This document shows, in pieces, positions 27,463-36,416 of a DNA stretch of 64,000 bases. The notes beneath the pieces were generated by a model. The model saw only the letters and a list, made by a program, of their open reading frames with translations, made no database searches and was not told where the DNA came from. The stretch covers positions 1 through 64,000 of the forward strand of contig CAWDXD010000004.1 of the NCBI GenBank assembly GCA_963806145.1. Reading direction: 5' to 3'. This DNA comes from DASXKD01 sp963806145 (GTDB lineage: Bacteria; Actinomycetota; Actinomycetes; Streptosporangiales; Streptosporangiaceae). Position numbers and translations under genes: made by a program. The number at the start of each line of letters is the position of its first letter. The first letter of the stretch is position 1.

Positions 27463-28398
27463 TCAGTTCCGGGCGCTGGCCTTCGACGCGGCCGCCACCC
27501 TGGCCGGGCCCGACCGGGGCGCCGGGGCTGGCTTCGGCCGTGGCTTCGGCTCCTCGGCCTCCGGGACCTCCGGGGCACTCGCGGCCGCGGTGTCCGTGCC
27601 CTGCACCGGCTCGTCGACCTCGGCGTGCTGCGCCGCGGCGACCTGCGCCTCGGCGTGCTGCGCCTCGGCGGCTTGCGCTTCAGCGTGCTGCGCCTCGGCG
27701 ACCTGCGCCTCGGCGACCTGCGCTTCGGCGTGCTGCGCCGCGGCGACCTGCGCTTCAGCGTGCTGCGCCTCAGCGACCGCCTCAGCGTCATCCCGCACGG
27801 CCGCGCGTGACCGCGAAAGCGGACGCTCACCGTGCTGCGCGTCGCGGGTCGCCCGCTCGGCGCGGGCCTCGCTGCGGGCGTCGCTCTTTCTCCGGTGCGG
27901 CCCGATCACCATGATCATGTTGCGGCCGTCCTGCCGGGGCTGTGATTCCACGAATCCCAGCTCCTCGACGTCACCGGCGAGGCGCTGCAGGAGCCGGAAG
28001 CCCAGCTCCGGCCGGGACTGCTCCCGCCCACGGAACATGATCGTCACCTTGACCTTGTCGCCCTGCCGCAGGAACCGCTCGACGTGACTCTTCTTAGTCC
28101 CGTAGTCGTGCGGATCGATCTTCGGCCGGAGCTTGATCTCCTTGATGATCGTTTGTGCCTGGTTCTTGCGAGATTCCCTGGCCTTGAGCGCGGACTCGTA
28201 CTTGAACTTGCCGTAGTCCATGAGCTTGCAGACCGGCGGCCTGGCTGTGGGTGCCACCTCGACCAGGTCGAGGTCGGATTCCTGGGCCAGCCGGAGCGCA
28301 TCGTTGATGCTTACGATTCCCACCTGCTCGCCGGCCGGGCCGACAAGCCTGACTTCGGGAACCCGGATGCGCTCGTTAATGCGTGGTTCGACGCTGAT
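27463..28398 (-). CDS. infC: Translation initiation factor IF-3 with long repetitive tail
   Basis: IF-3 binds the 30S subunit and checks start-codon pairing. Residues 1-175 are a normal IF-3: ISVEPRINERIRVPEVRL, GIVSINDALRLAQE, LVEVAPTARPPVCKLMDYGK, KVTIMFRGREQSRPELG. From about 175 to 311 a low-complexity tail follows, with AEAQ(H/V) pentad-like repeats between 205 and 260 and a Pro/Lys/Ala end. I place the start at an ATC codon (28396-28398) six bases from AAGGAGG, since infC genes often use rare starts and the conserved protein begins exactly there. An upstream in-frame ATG would cross the leader hairpin. Confidence 0.93.
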   Translation of the reverse strand: MSVEPRINERIRVPEVRLVGPAGEQVGIVSINDALRLAQESDLDLVEVAPTARPPVCKLMDYGKFKYESALKARESRKNQAQTIIKEIKLRPKIDPHDYGTKKSHVERFLRQGDKVKVTIMFRGREQSRPELGFRLLQRLAGDVEELGFVESQPRQDGRNMIMVIGPHRRKSDARSEARAERATRDAQHGERPLSRSRAAVRDDAEAVAEAQHAEAQVAAAQHAEAQVAEAQVAEAQHAEAQAAEAQHAEAQVAAAQHAEVDEPVQGTDTAAASAPEVPEAEEPKPRPKPAPAPRSGPARVAAASKASARN

Positions 28399-28955
28399 GT
28401 GACCTCCTTGGCTTGTCCTGTTAGCCCGCCCCTGCGCTGACAGGGACGGTGGACCGGCTGGTGGTTGCCCTCTGCGCGGGCTCGCCGCCATACGCAAAAG
28501 GCCCCGCATGCCGCGCACGCGGAGCCCACCCTTTCCCCGTGTCTGCGGCCGGCCCCGGAGGGCTGGCACGCGCACACGAACCCGCAACGCCACAGACCCG
28601 TCTCCGTGCTGCCGCACGACACCGGCTCCGCCGCGCCCGGCCTGCCCGTCATAGCCTTCGACGGGCGTACCCGCCGACCTATGGCCGGCCAGGTGGGAGG
28701 TGGTCCTCCGCTTACGCGCCAGCGCAGGTTTTACCCAGCTGGTCGTCAGGCAAGGTTAACAGCAATTTGGCGTAGCTAGGTATTCCGCTACCGCCATGCC
28801 TCCTTCTCCGGTCGGCAATGCCGGGTAGCGGCCTTGAGCGTCGGCCCTAAGCGGACGCGAGCCACCTCCGTGCTGACAGGCGGCGGTGCCCTCGCCAACC
28901 AGAAGCCATGCCCAGCCAGGTCCCCGGCCAGGGGGCCTGGTGCGGAGCGGAGAGG
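28399..28955 (-). other. infC leader and infC-aroE intergenic region
   Basis: These 557 bp hold no convincing gene. Nearest infC is an attenuator-like hairpin (28496-28526). Further upstream CCGCTACC (28785-28792) pairs with GGTAGCGG (28824-28831) around an inner palindrome, possibly the aroE terminator. The infC promoter probably lies between about 28680 and 28780, where AT content rises, but I cannot fix boxes. Confidence 0.55.
28496..28526 (-). promoter_or_regulatory. Terminator-like hairpin in the infC leader
   Basis: On the minus strand GGCTCCGCGTG (28516-28526) pairs with CATGCGGGGCC (28500-28510), allowing G-U pairs, and is followed directly by TTTT. This is an intrinsic terminator shape about 100 bases ahead of the infC start, so it may attenuate the IF3-L35-L20 operon. 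Confidence 0.6.
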
Positions 28956-29790
28956 TTAGCGGCAGGGCGGATTCGACTGCTGGCGCATGGCTGGCAGGGG
29001 GGCTGGTTTGCCGGTCATCAGGGTTACCTGGTCGGCGGCCTGGTGCAGGAGCAGGTCGAGGCCGCCTGCCAGGGGGATGTCTGCCTCGCGGGCGGCGGCT
29101 GCCAGGGGGGTCGGCCAGGGGTGGTAGACCACGTCCAAGAGGTGGCCTGGGGACCAGGGTCGCGATGGGCTATCCGTTTGGCATAAATATCCGCGGCACC
29201 GGCGGGGACGGTCGATATGAGGACGTCGGGGGCGTCGTCCTGCGGAGTCGTCGAAGCCGGTCAGGGTGACCGCGACGGCCAGCCGTGCGGCGGCGGCCAG
29301 CAGGTCCTGGGCGCGAGCGGGATCGCGGACCGCCACGGTCACCTGTGCCGCGCCGAGGCCGCGCGCGGCGGCCAGCGCGGAGCAGGCGGTCGCGCCGCCG
29401 CCGAGGATCAGCACCGTTGGCGGGCGGGGGGCCCCGCCCGGCGCGGCGGCTGACGCCGGCCTCGGCGAGGGCGGCGATCATGCCGGGCACGTCGGTGTTG
29501 TGCCCGTGCCGCCGGCCGCCGGAGAACACCACCGTGTTCGCGGCACCCACCTCGCGGGCCAGCGGCTCGATCTCGTCGAGCAGCGGCAGCACGGCGCGCT
29601 TGAGCGGCATGGTCAGCGACAGCCCGGCCCAGTCCGGCCCGCACCCGCCGAGCACGGCCGGCAGCCGCGCCTCGTCGCACTCGATCGCCTCGTAGGACCA
29701 CCCGGTCAGGCCGAGCGCCTGGTAGGCCGCCCGGTGCAGCACAGGCGACAGCGAGTGCGCGATGGGCGCGCCAAGAACCGCGGCTCTCAC
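28956..29790 (-). pseudogene. aroE: Shikimate dehydrogenase, multiple frameshifts
   Basis: Reduces 3-dehydroshikimate with NADPH in aromatic synthesis. The N-terminal domain is clear: LGAPIAHSLSPVLHRAAYQALG with the substrate SLS motif, then LTMPLKRAVLP with the catalytic lysine and GAANTVV...GHNTDVPG. The Rossmann half appears in another frame as VLILGGGATACSALAAARGLG. A third frame gives DAPDVLISTVPAGAADIY before the protein returns to LLDVVYHPWPTPLAAAARE. The changes fall near 29425 (at a GC homopolymer), 29235 and 29155. GTG at 29790. With neighbours also frameshifted, sequence errors are plausible. Confidence 0.8.
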
Positions 29791-29818
29791 CCGGAGGAGC
29801 CTATGCCCTGCGCATGTC

Positions 29819-32095
29819 CTAGTGGTGGGTCGCCATGTAGTTCGCCAGCTCGGCCTGGTACTGCTGGAACACCGTGAAGTTGTTGGTGAACTTGGTCAGC
29901 CCGGTCTTCGGGTTCACGGTGAGGAAGTAGGTCCAGTCGTCGGTTATCGGCGACGGGTGCAGCGCGGCCTTGATGGCGGCATCGCCGGGGCTGTCGATCG
30001 GCCCAGGAGGCAGCCCCGCGTGCAGGTAGGTGTTGTACGGCGACTTGGTGTTCTGGGTCTGCGCGACCGTGACGTCCGCGGCCCGGGAGTGCCGGGCGTA
30101 CAGCACGGTGGTGTCCAAGCTGGAGCTTCATCTTCTGGTTCAGCCGGTTGTAGATCACCCGGGCGATCTTCGGCAGGTCCTGGGGGCGCTTGCCCTCCGC
30201 CTGGATCAGGCTGGCGACGATGATGGCGTCACCCTCGCTGATCTGGTCCTTGGCCGCCACCGCGGGCAGGTTGACGCTCTGCGCCTCCTGGTTGAAGCGC
30301 AGCACCATGGCCCGGAGCACCTGGACCGGCTGGGTGCCGGGCTGGATGGTGTAGGTGGCGGGGAACAGGTAGCCCTCGGGGTTGCCCTTGGCGTAGGAAG
30401 GCAGGCCGAGGGCCGAGACGTTCTTGATCGCCTGCTGGTAGCCCTTCAGGTTCCCGGTGGCGCTTGCCGAGGGTCGCGATGATCTCGGACAGCCGCTCGC
30501 CCCTCGGTGATCACCACGGTGAGCTGGATCCTGGAGGAGGGCTTCAGCAGCAGCGCGAACGCCAGCGCGGCGGCCATGTGCTCGTGCATCCGGTAGAAGC
30601 CCGGCTCGAGCGAACTGCCTTTGCCGCTCGCCTTCGCCGCGTTGGCGAAGGCGCGCACGCTCGCGACCACGCCCTCGGGCCTGCAGTTGCTCGCCCACCT
30701 GGGTGGCGGTCTCGCCGGGCTTGATCTGGACCCTGACGATGCCCGTGCCCGGGCCGGAGTAGTCCGGCGGGTGCAGGTAGTTGTGCCAGAAGTAGAAGAA
30801 GCCTCCGCCGGCCACGCCGAGCACGAGCACGAGGACGGTGAGGGCGATCCACGGCGCCGCGCGGCGCATGGCGCTCTTGCGCTTGGGCTTGGGCCCGCGC
30901 GGGCGGCTGGGCGGTCCGCTGCGTTCGGCGCGGACCGGGCGGGCCGGGGCGGCACCACGCCCCCCGGCGCGGTGGTAGTCACCCTCGTCGCTGAACCCGG
31001 GCAGGAGACCGGAGTCGTCCGTCCTCCCCCAGGCCTGGTCCTCGTCCACGTCGCCGTACCAGCCCCCGCGGTCACCATGCCCATGATCATCTGGGTCATC
31101 CCGCAGCGGCCGGTCGTACGGGTCGGGATGCGGCTGGCCAGGGCCGGGCAGGTAGTCATCCGCGGGCTGGTAACCGGTGTCGTCCGGGTAGCCGTCGCCG
31201 TGCCCCGCCGGGTAACCGTCCTGGCCGGGGTAGCCGGGCTCGTCGGCGTAGCCGTCGTGACCGGCGTAGCCATCCGCGGGGGCATAGTCCTGCTCGCCGT
31301 AGCCGGCCTGGCCGGGGTAGTCCGCGCCCGGGTAGCCACCCCCCTCGGGGTAACCGTGCTGCCCCGGGTAGTCCGGCTCGCCGGCATAACCGGGCTCGTC
31401 GTGGTACCCGGGCTCGTCGTAGTACCGGCGCCGCCGTAATCCCCGCCGTCATCGCCGTAGTCGTGCGGGTGGCCGCCGCGCCCATCACCGTGCCCGGGGA
31501 AACTGTCGCCATACCCGGGCTCGCCGTAGCCCGTATCCTCGCCGGGATAGCCCGTGCCGCCGCCTTGCGCCGGGTACTCGCCGCTGCCGAAACCGTCGTC
31601 ACCGTAACCGGAACCGGTGCGCAGATAGCTGGTGTCATCCTGGCCGCCGAATCCGCCGTCCCTGTGGCGGGCGGCCGGATACCTGCTCTGGTCGGCAGGC
31701 CACGGCTGCCGCGGCACCGTGGGCAGCGGCCCCGAGGCCGCGGGCGGCCAGGTTTCCGACGGCAGCCGCGGCATCGGGCCGGAGTTCACCTGCGGCAGCG
31801 GGCCGGACGGATGTGCGCTGTCATCGCGCGGCTGGCGCTGCGCCGGTACCGCCTCATTCCAGCCGGGGAGTTCCCACGGCGGCCCGGTGGCCTCGCCGGG
31901 CAGGTCGTCCCGGCCGCCGGAGGTGCCCAGTGCGCCCCGCGCGGGGCGCGGCGCGCCCGCCGCGGACCCGCCCCAGGGCGCCGCGTAGTAGTCAGCGCGC
32001 GCATCCGGCGGCGCGGCCTGCTGATCGTAGTCCGGGGCACGCCAGGGCGCGTCCCCGCCGATGTCTTCTGGGTCGTCCCTGCGGTGGCGGGTCAT
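29819..32095 (-). pseudogene. mltG: Endolytic murein transglycosylase MltG, multiple frameshifts
   Basis: MltG cuts nascent glycan strands and so ends peptidoglycan chain growth. Here about 330 Gly/Tyr/Pro/Asp-rich cytosolic residues precede a transmembrane helix (APWIALTVLVLVLGVAGGGF), a LysM-like part (VRVQIKPGETATQVGEQLQ) and the catalytic domain: LPSYAKGNPEGYLFPATYTI, the glutamate-bearing ASLIQAEGKRPQDLPKIARV and the end TYFLTVNPKTGLTKF. Frames change near 31432, 30678, 30502, 30470 and 30118, the last four explained by one extra base each. ATG at 32095 overlaps the ruvX stop (ATGA). Confidence 0.82.
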
Positions 32096-32561
32096 CCCCC
32101 GGCTCCGGGGGCTGACGCCACCAGTTCGCCCGCGGGCTCGCCGGTGGAGCGCTCCGCATCCAGTGCCCCCTGCAGGATGAGCGCGGCAGCGGCCTTGTCG
32201 ACCTGCGTGCGGCGCTGCCGCGATCCGCGCCCCCCTGGCGCAGCGCGTCATGAGCGATCACGGTGGTGAACCGCTCGTCCACCAGCCGCACGGGCAACGG
32301 TGCCAGCCGGGTGGCGAGGGCCTTGGCGAACGCCCTGGCCTCAGCCGCAGCCGTACCGGCGCGGCCGGACAGGCTGGTCGGCAACCCGACAATGACCTCC
32401 ACGGCACCCTGCTCGCGTGCCAGGGCGGCGAGGGCCTCCAGGTCGCCGCGGCCACGTGCGACAGTAGCGAGCGGGCTGGCCAGCAGGCCATCCGGGTCGC
32501 ACCGGGCCACTCCAACGCGTGCCGACCCAAGATCTATGGCGAGCCGTACGCCGCTTCTCAC
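32092..32561 (-). pseudogene. ruvX: YqgF/RuvX family nuclease-like protein, one frameshift
   Basis: A putative Holliday-junction resolvase-like or pre-16S rRNA nuclease of about 156 residues. LAIDLGSARVGVARCD supplies the first RNase-H-like aspartate, followed by VIVGLPTSLSGRAG and VRLVDERFTTVIAHDALR. The frame breaks near 32230; the shifted frame gives QRRTQVDKAAAALILQGALD, which is the family C-terminus, and stops at 32092. GTG at 32561 is preceded by AGGTG. It lies between alaS and mltG as in other actinobacteria. Confidence 0.8.
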
Positions 32562-32619
32562 GCACCTGGCCTGTGTGTCGAGAATTGCGCCAGCTCTGCG
32601 GGGGGGCTGTAGCACAGTC

Positions 32620-35412
32620 TCAAGCTACGCCACCATGTCCTGCTATGTCTGTCACAACCGCCCGCACCACGCTAAATGCCTCGTCAACAGCGGTGGATCC
32701 GCGATCACCGAGTGGCGCGCCGCCGCCCTGAGCCACGTCGTCGCGGCCACCACCGCCACCGCCCAGCGCCGCGGCTGCCTTCTTGACCAGCGCGCCGGCC
32801 GCCAGCCCCTTCTCGCGGGCCCGGTCATTGACCGCGACCACGACGGACGGGCGGTCGGCGGGAACACCGGCCACCACGACGACCGCTGGCCGGTCGTTGA
32901 GCCGTCCGCGCACGTCAAGGGCGAGCGTGCGGATCCCGTCGGCGCCGGTCCCGTCGGGCACCCGGTGCGCGACGAAGGCCACCCCTGCGAGGTCCTCAGC
33001 ACCGGCGGCCAGGTCGCCGCTGCCGCCGAGCAACTGAGCCGAGCGCAGCCGCTCCAGTTCCCGCTCGGCATCGCGGACCCTGGTCACCAAGGCGGAGACC
33101 CGCTCGGGGAGTTCCTCGCGGCGCGCCTTGAGCTGCTCGGACAACTGGCTCACCAGCAGGCTCTCGGTCGCCAGGTAACGGAACGCGTCGGTGCCGACCA
33201 GCGCCTCGACCCGGCGGACCCCGGACCCGATGGAGGACTCCCCGAGGATCTTCACCAGCCCTAGCTGGCCCGAGCGCACCACGTGGGTGCCGCCGCACAG
33301 TTCACGGGAGTAGTCGCCGACCTCGACCACCCGGACCTCGTCGCCGTACTTCTCGCCGAACAGCGCCAGCGCGCCCATCGCCCGCGCCTCCTCGAGCGGC
33401 GCGGTGAACGCACGGACCGCAAGGTCGTCGATGAGCACGGTGTTCACTTCTTCCTCGACGTCCCGCAGCACCGAGGGCGGCACCGCGCCGGAGGCGGTGA
33501 AGTCCAGCCGCAGCCGCCCCGGCGAGTTCTCCGAGCCCGCCTGCGCGGCCGAGTCACCGAGCGCACCGCGGAAGGCGCGGTGGATGAGGTGGGTCGCGGT
33601 GTGCGAGCGGGACACGGCACGGCGCCGCTCGACGTCGATCTCCGCGTAGGCGGGCGCACCGACCGCCGCCTCTCCCTCGGTCACCACCCCGCGGTGGACG
33701 ATCAGGCCGGGCACCGGCGCCTGCACGTCGTGCACCTTGACCAGGCTGCCCGCCCCGCCGGTCGGCCCGGCGGTCTTGATGACCCCGGTGTCCGCGAGCT
33801 GGCCACCGCCCTCGGCGTAGAAGGGGGTGCGGTCGAGCACCACCTCCACCTCGGTCCCGGCGCCCGCCACCGGCACCGTGGCGCCGTTCACCAGCAGCCC
33901 GGTCACCGTCGCCTCGCCGGAGGACTCCTCGTACCCGGTGAAGGTCACCCTGCCCGACTTTTCGAGCAGCGCGGTGAGCACCGAGATGTCGAGGTTGCCG
34001 GTCTTCTTCGCCCGCGAGTCGTCCTTGGCCCGGCGGCGCTGCTCGGCCATGAGCCGCCTGAACCCGTCCTCGTCCACGGCCAGACCCTGCTCACCGGCCA
34101 TCTCCAGGGTCAGGTCGATCGGGAAGCCGTAGGTGTCGTGCAGCTGGAAGGCCTGGTCGCCGGACAGCTCTAGCCTCGACCCCACCACCCCGCCCAAAGC
34201 CGCGCCGCCGCGCCGCTTGACCTCGCCGACCGCGGCGTCGAAGATCGCCGTTCCGGTCCGCAGCGTCGCCGCGAACGCCGCCTCCTCGGCGTCGATCACC
34301 GCGTGGATCTTCGCCGCGTCCGCGGGCAGCTCGGGGAACTGCGGCGCCATCGCGCCGATCGCGGCGGCGGTCAGCTCGTGCAGGTAGCGCTCGTTCTCTC
34401 CGTCCCGGCGGGATGGCATGCCGCCCCCGCCGCCGCGCTGCCCGCCGGACAGCGTCCGCAGGTTGCGGATGCTGCGGCGCAGGATCCGCCGCAGCACGTA
34501 ACCGCGCGCCTCGTTGCTGGGCAGCACCCCGTCGTCGACCAGCATGACCGCGCTGCGGACGTGGTCGGCGACCACCCGCAGGGCCACGTCGGTGCGGTGG
34601 TCCGCGCCGTACTTCTGCTCGGTCAGCTCAGCGGCCCGGTCGAGGATCTTCCAGGTGGTGTCGATCTCGTAGAGGTTGTCCACGCCCTGCAGGATGGAGG
34701 CCATCCGCTCCAGGCCCATGCCGGTGTCCACGTTCTTGAACGGCAGCGGGCCCTCGACGTCGAAGTCGTCCTTGGCCCGCACCGCGCTGAGCACGTCCTC
34801 CATGAAGACGCAGTTCCAGATCTCCAGGAAGCGGTCCTCGTCCGCTTCCGGGCCACCGTCACGGCCGTACTCAGGCCCGCGGTCGTAGTAGATCTCCGAG
34901 CAGGGGCCGCCAGGGCCCGGCACGCCCATGTGCCAGTAGTTGTCCTTCAGGCCGCGGAACTGGATGCGGCTCTCCGGCAGGCCGACCACGTGCCGCCAGA
35001 CCGCGAAGGATTCGGTGTCGTCGGGCAGCACGGTCGCCCACAGCCGGTCCTCGGGGAACCCGAACCCGCCGTCGGACTCCGACCGGGTGAGCAGTTCCCA
35101 GGCCCAGGGGATCATCTGGTCCTTGAAGTAGTCCCCGAACGACCAGTTGCCGAGCATCTGGAAGAACGTCGCGTGCCTGGTGGTCTTGCCGACCTCTTCG
35201 ATGTCCAGGGTGCGCAGGCACTTCTGCACGTCGGCCACCCGCTTCCACGGGGGGGTCTGCTGGCCGAGGAGATAGGGCTTGAACGGCTGCATCCCGGCGA
35301 CGACGAACAGCAGCGTGGGGTCGTCGGCGACCAGGCTGGCCGAGGGCACGATCGCGTGATCCTGCTGTTCGAAATAGGTCAGGAAACGGCGCACGATCTC
35401 TGCCGACTCCAT
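32620..35412 (-). CDS. alaS: Alanyl-tRNA synthetase
   Basis: A class II synthetase of 930 residues with editing. The aminoacylation domain opens MESAEIVRRFLTYFEQQDH and has FFQMLGNWSFGDYFK and GVPGPGGPCSEIYYDRG. The editing domain carries the zinc ligands in SHTATHLIHRAFRGAL and ELCGGTHVVRSGQLG. A Gly-rich DHHA1/C-terminal domain ends the protein. Two small insertions stand out: a GGQRGGGGG segment near residue 320 and GGAALGGVVGSRLE near 405, the latter encoded by the dispersed repeat at 34167-34200. ATG at 35412 shares a base with the upstream stop (TGATG). Confidence 0.97.
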   Translation of the reverse strand: MESAEIVRRFLTYFEQQDHAIVPSASLVADDPTLLFVVAGMQPFKPYLLGQQTPPWKRVADVQKCLRTLDIEEVGKTTRHATFFQMLGNWSFGDYFKDQMIPWAWELLTRSESDGGFGFPEDRLWATVLPDDTESFAVWRHVVGLPESRIQFRGLKDNYWHMGVPGPGGPCSEIYYDRGPEYGRDGGPEADEDRFLEIWNCVFMEDVLSAVRAKDDFDVEGPLPFKNVDTGMGLERMASILQGVDNLYEIDTTWKILDRAAELTEQKYGADHRTDVALRVVADHVRSAVMLVDDGVLPSNEARGYVLRRILRRSIRNLRTLSGGQRGGGGGMPSRRDGENERYLHELTAAAIGAMAPQFPELPADAAKIHAVIDAEEAAFAATLRTGTAIFDAAVGEVKRRGGAALGGVVGSRLELSGDQAFQLHDTYGFPIDLTLEMAGEQGLAVDEDGFRRLMAEQRRRAKDDSRAKKTGNLDISVLTALLEKSGRVTFTGYEESSGEATVTGLLVNGATVPVAGAGTEVEVVLDRTPFYAEGGGQLADTGVIKTAGPTGGAGSLVKVHDVQAPVPGLIVHRGVVTEGEAAVGAPAYAEIDVERRRAVSRSHTATHLIHRAFRGALGDSAAQAGSENSPGRLRLDFTASGAVPPSVLRDVEEEVNTVLIDDLAVRAFTAPLEEARAMGALALFGEKYGDEVRVVEVGDYSRELCGGTHVVRSGQLGLVKILGESSIGSGVRRVEALVGTDAFRYLATESLLVSQLSEQLKARREELPERVSALVTRVRDAERELERLRSAQLLGGSGDLAAGAEDLAGVAFVAHRVPDGTGADGIRTLALDVRGRLNDRPAVVVVAGVPADRPSVVVAVNDRAREKGLAAGALVKKAAAALGGGGGGRDDVAQGGGAPLGDRGSTAVDEAFSVVRAVVTDIAGHGGVA
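34167..34200. repeat. Dispersed CTCTAGCCTCG-type repeat, copy 2 (inside alaS)
   Basis: Plus-strand CTCTAGCCTCGACCCCACC then ACCCCGCCCAAAGC, differing from the copy at 4376-4407 at only a few positions. In alaS it encodes about ten residues absent from typical relatives. Confidence 0.7.
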
Positions 35413-35699
35413 CAGCGGCCATCCTTCAGTTCGTCGTGGTGGTGGGTGACCGGGTGCGGCTGGCTGGCCGCGGGGCTGCCCGCGGGCAGCCCCCGGCGCC
35501 GGTGACCTTCGAGGGTAGACGCTGGCGACCGGGCCTGTCGTTCCCGATAGACCGCCATGCCCTCGCGGACGTCGGCGGCGAACCCGGCGAGCGCGCTCGC
35601 CCGCGGCGCCGGCCGCAGCGACCGCGCGATCGCCGTCGCCTTGCGGTAGCCGGTCACGCCGAGCACCGCGCCGAGCACCAGCCAGAACACCCTGCGCAT
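35412..35699 (-). CDS. Small membrane protein (DUF6167-like)
   Basis: A 95-residue protein of unknown function. MRRVFWLVLGAVLGVTGYRKA forms one N-terminal membrane helix, followed by an amphipathic stretch (SALAGFAADVREGMAVYRERQ) and a hydrophilic tail ending HHHDELKDGR. Position directly before alaS and behind a DUF948 gene matches a small conserved gene in Streptomyces. ATG at 35699 shares one base with the upstream stop, and its own stop shares one base with the alaS start, so the three genes are coupled. Confidence 0.75.
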   Translation of the reverse strand: MRRVFWLVLGAVLGVTGYRKATAIARSLRPAPRASALAGFAADVREGMAVYRERQARSPASTLEGHRRRGLPAGSPAASQPHPVTHHHDELKDGR

Positions 35700-36367
35700 C
35701 ATCGCGGCGTCCCGTTGCTCCGGCTGGCCAGCGCGGCCACCCGGCGGGTGGCCAGTGCGACCGCCCTGCGGCTGGCCGGGGCGGCTGCCTTGCGGGCGGC
35801 GGGGGCGGCCGCGGCGCGGCTGGCCGGGGTGGCCATCTGGCGGCCGGCTGGGCGGTCTGGCTGCGCGGCCCGGCCGCGCGGCCGGTCCGCGCGGCCCGGC
35901 CGGCGTCCCTGTGGCCCGGCGTGGCCCTGCCCCGCGTGGCCATACCCGGCGTGGCCCTGCCCGGCCGGCCAAGGTGCGTCCCGGCCGGGGCGGCGCGCGC
36001 CGAGCGCCCAGCGCACCCCGTACGCCAGAGCCGCGGCCCAGGTCAGCGGCCCACTGGTGCCCTCGCCCGGGGCGGGGAGCGCGGGTGCTGTGGCGGTGAG
36101 GTGGCCGGTCATCTGAGCCATGGCGGCGGTGACGCCTTCCATGCTCGCGGTCACGGTCTCGGTCCTGGCGATCTGCTCGCCCGCCTGGTCGATGGCGGCG
36201 TTGGCCCGCTCGATCAGCAGGTCGCCGCGCTCACGCAGGCCAGCGACCGCCGCGGAGGTCTCCGACATCAGCCGGGCGGCCTTCAGCATGACGTACACCG
36301 CCACGGCGACCCCGACCACGAAGGCCGCCGCCGCGGCCACGACCGCCGCCCAGACCGCGGTCAGCAT
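35699..36367 (-). CDS. DUF948 membrane protein
   Basis: A 222-residue protein of unknown function. One N-terminal transmembrane helix (VWAAVVAAAAAFVVGVAVAVYVML, about 5-28) is followed by a coiled-coil-like segment (about 30-90), as in the DUF948 family. The last 100 residues are low complexity: GHAGYGHAGQGHAG, then Arg/Ala/Pro repeats such as RAAAAPAARKAAAPASRRA. The first gene of the coupled set leading into alaS. Confidence 0.75.
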   Translation of the reverse strand: MLTAVWAAVVAAAAAFVVGVAVAVYVMLKAARLMSETSAAVAGLRERGDLLIERANAAIDQAGEQIARTETVTASMEGVTAAMAQMTGHLTATAPALPAPGEGTSGPLTWAAALAYGVRWALGARRPGRDAPWPAGQGHAGYGHAGQGHAGPQGRRPGRADRPRGRAAQPDRPAGRQMATPASRAAAAPAARKAAAPASRRAVALATRRVAALASRSNGTPR

Positions 36368-36416
36368 GCCCGAATCTCCACCCGCCCGACCCTACCGCCT
36401 GTGCGCCGGAGGATGG

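Noticed and set aside
28311..28652. A gene in the infC leader
   Set aside because: The frame overlaps infC and the leader hairpin, has no family similarity and is Arg/Ala/Cys-rich as expected from a wrong frame.
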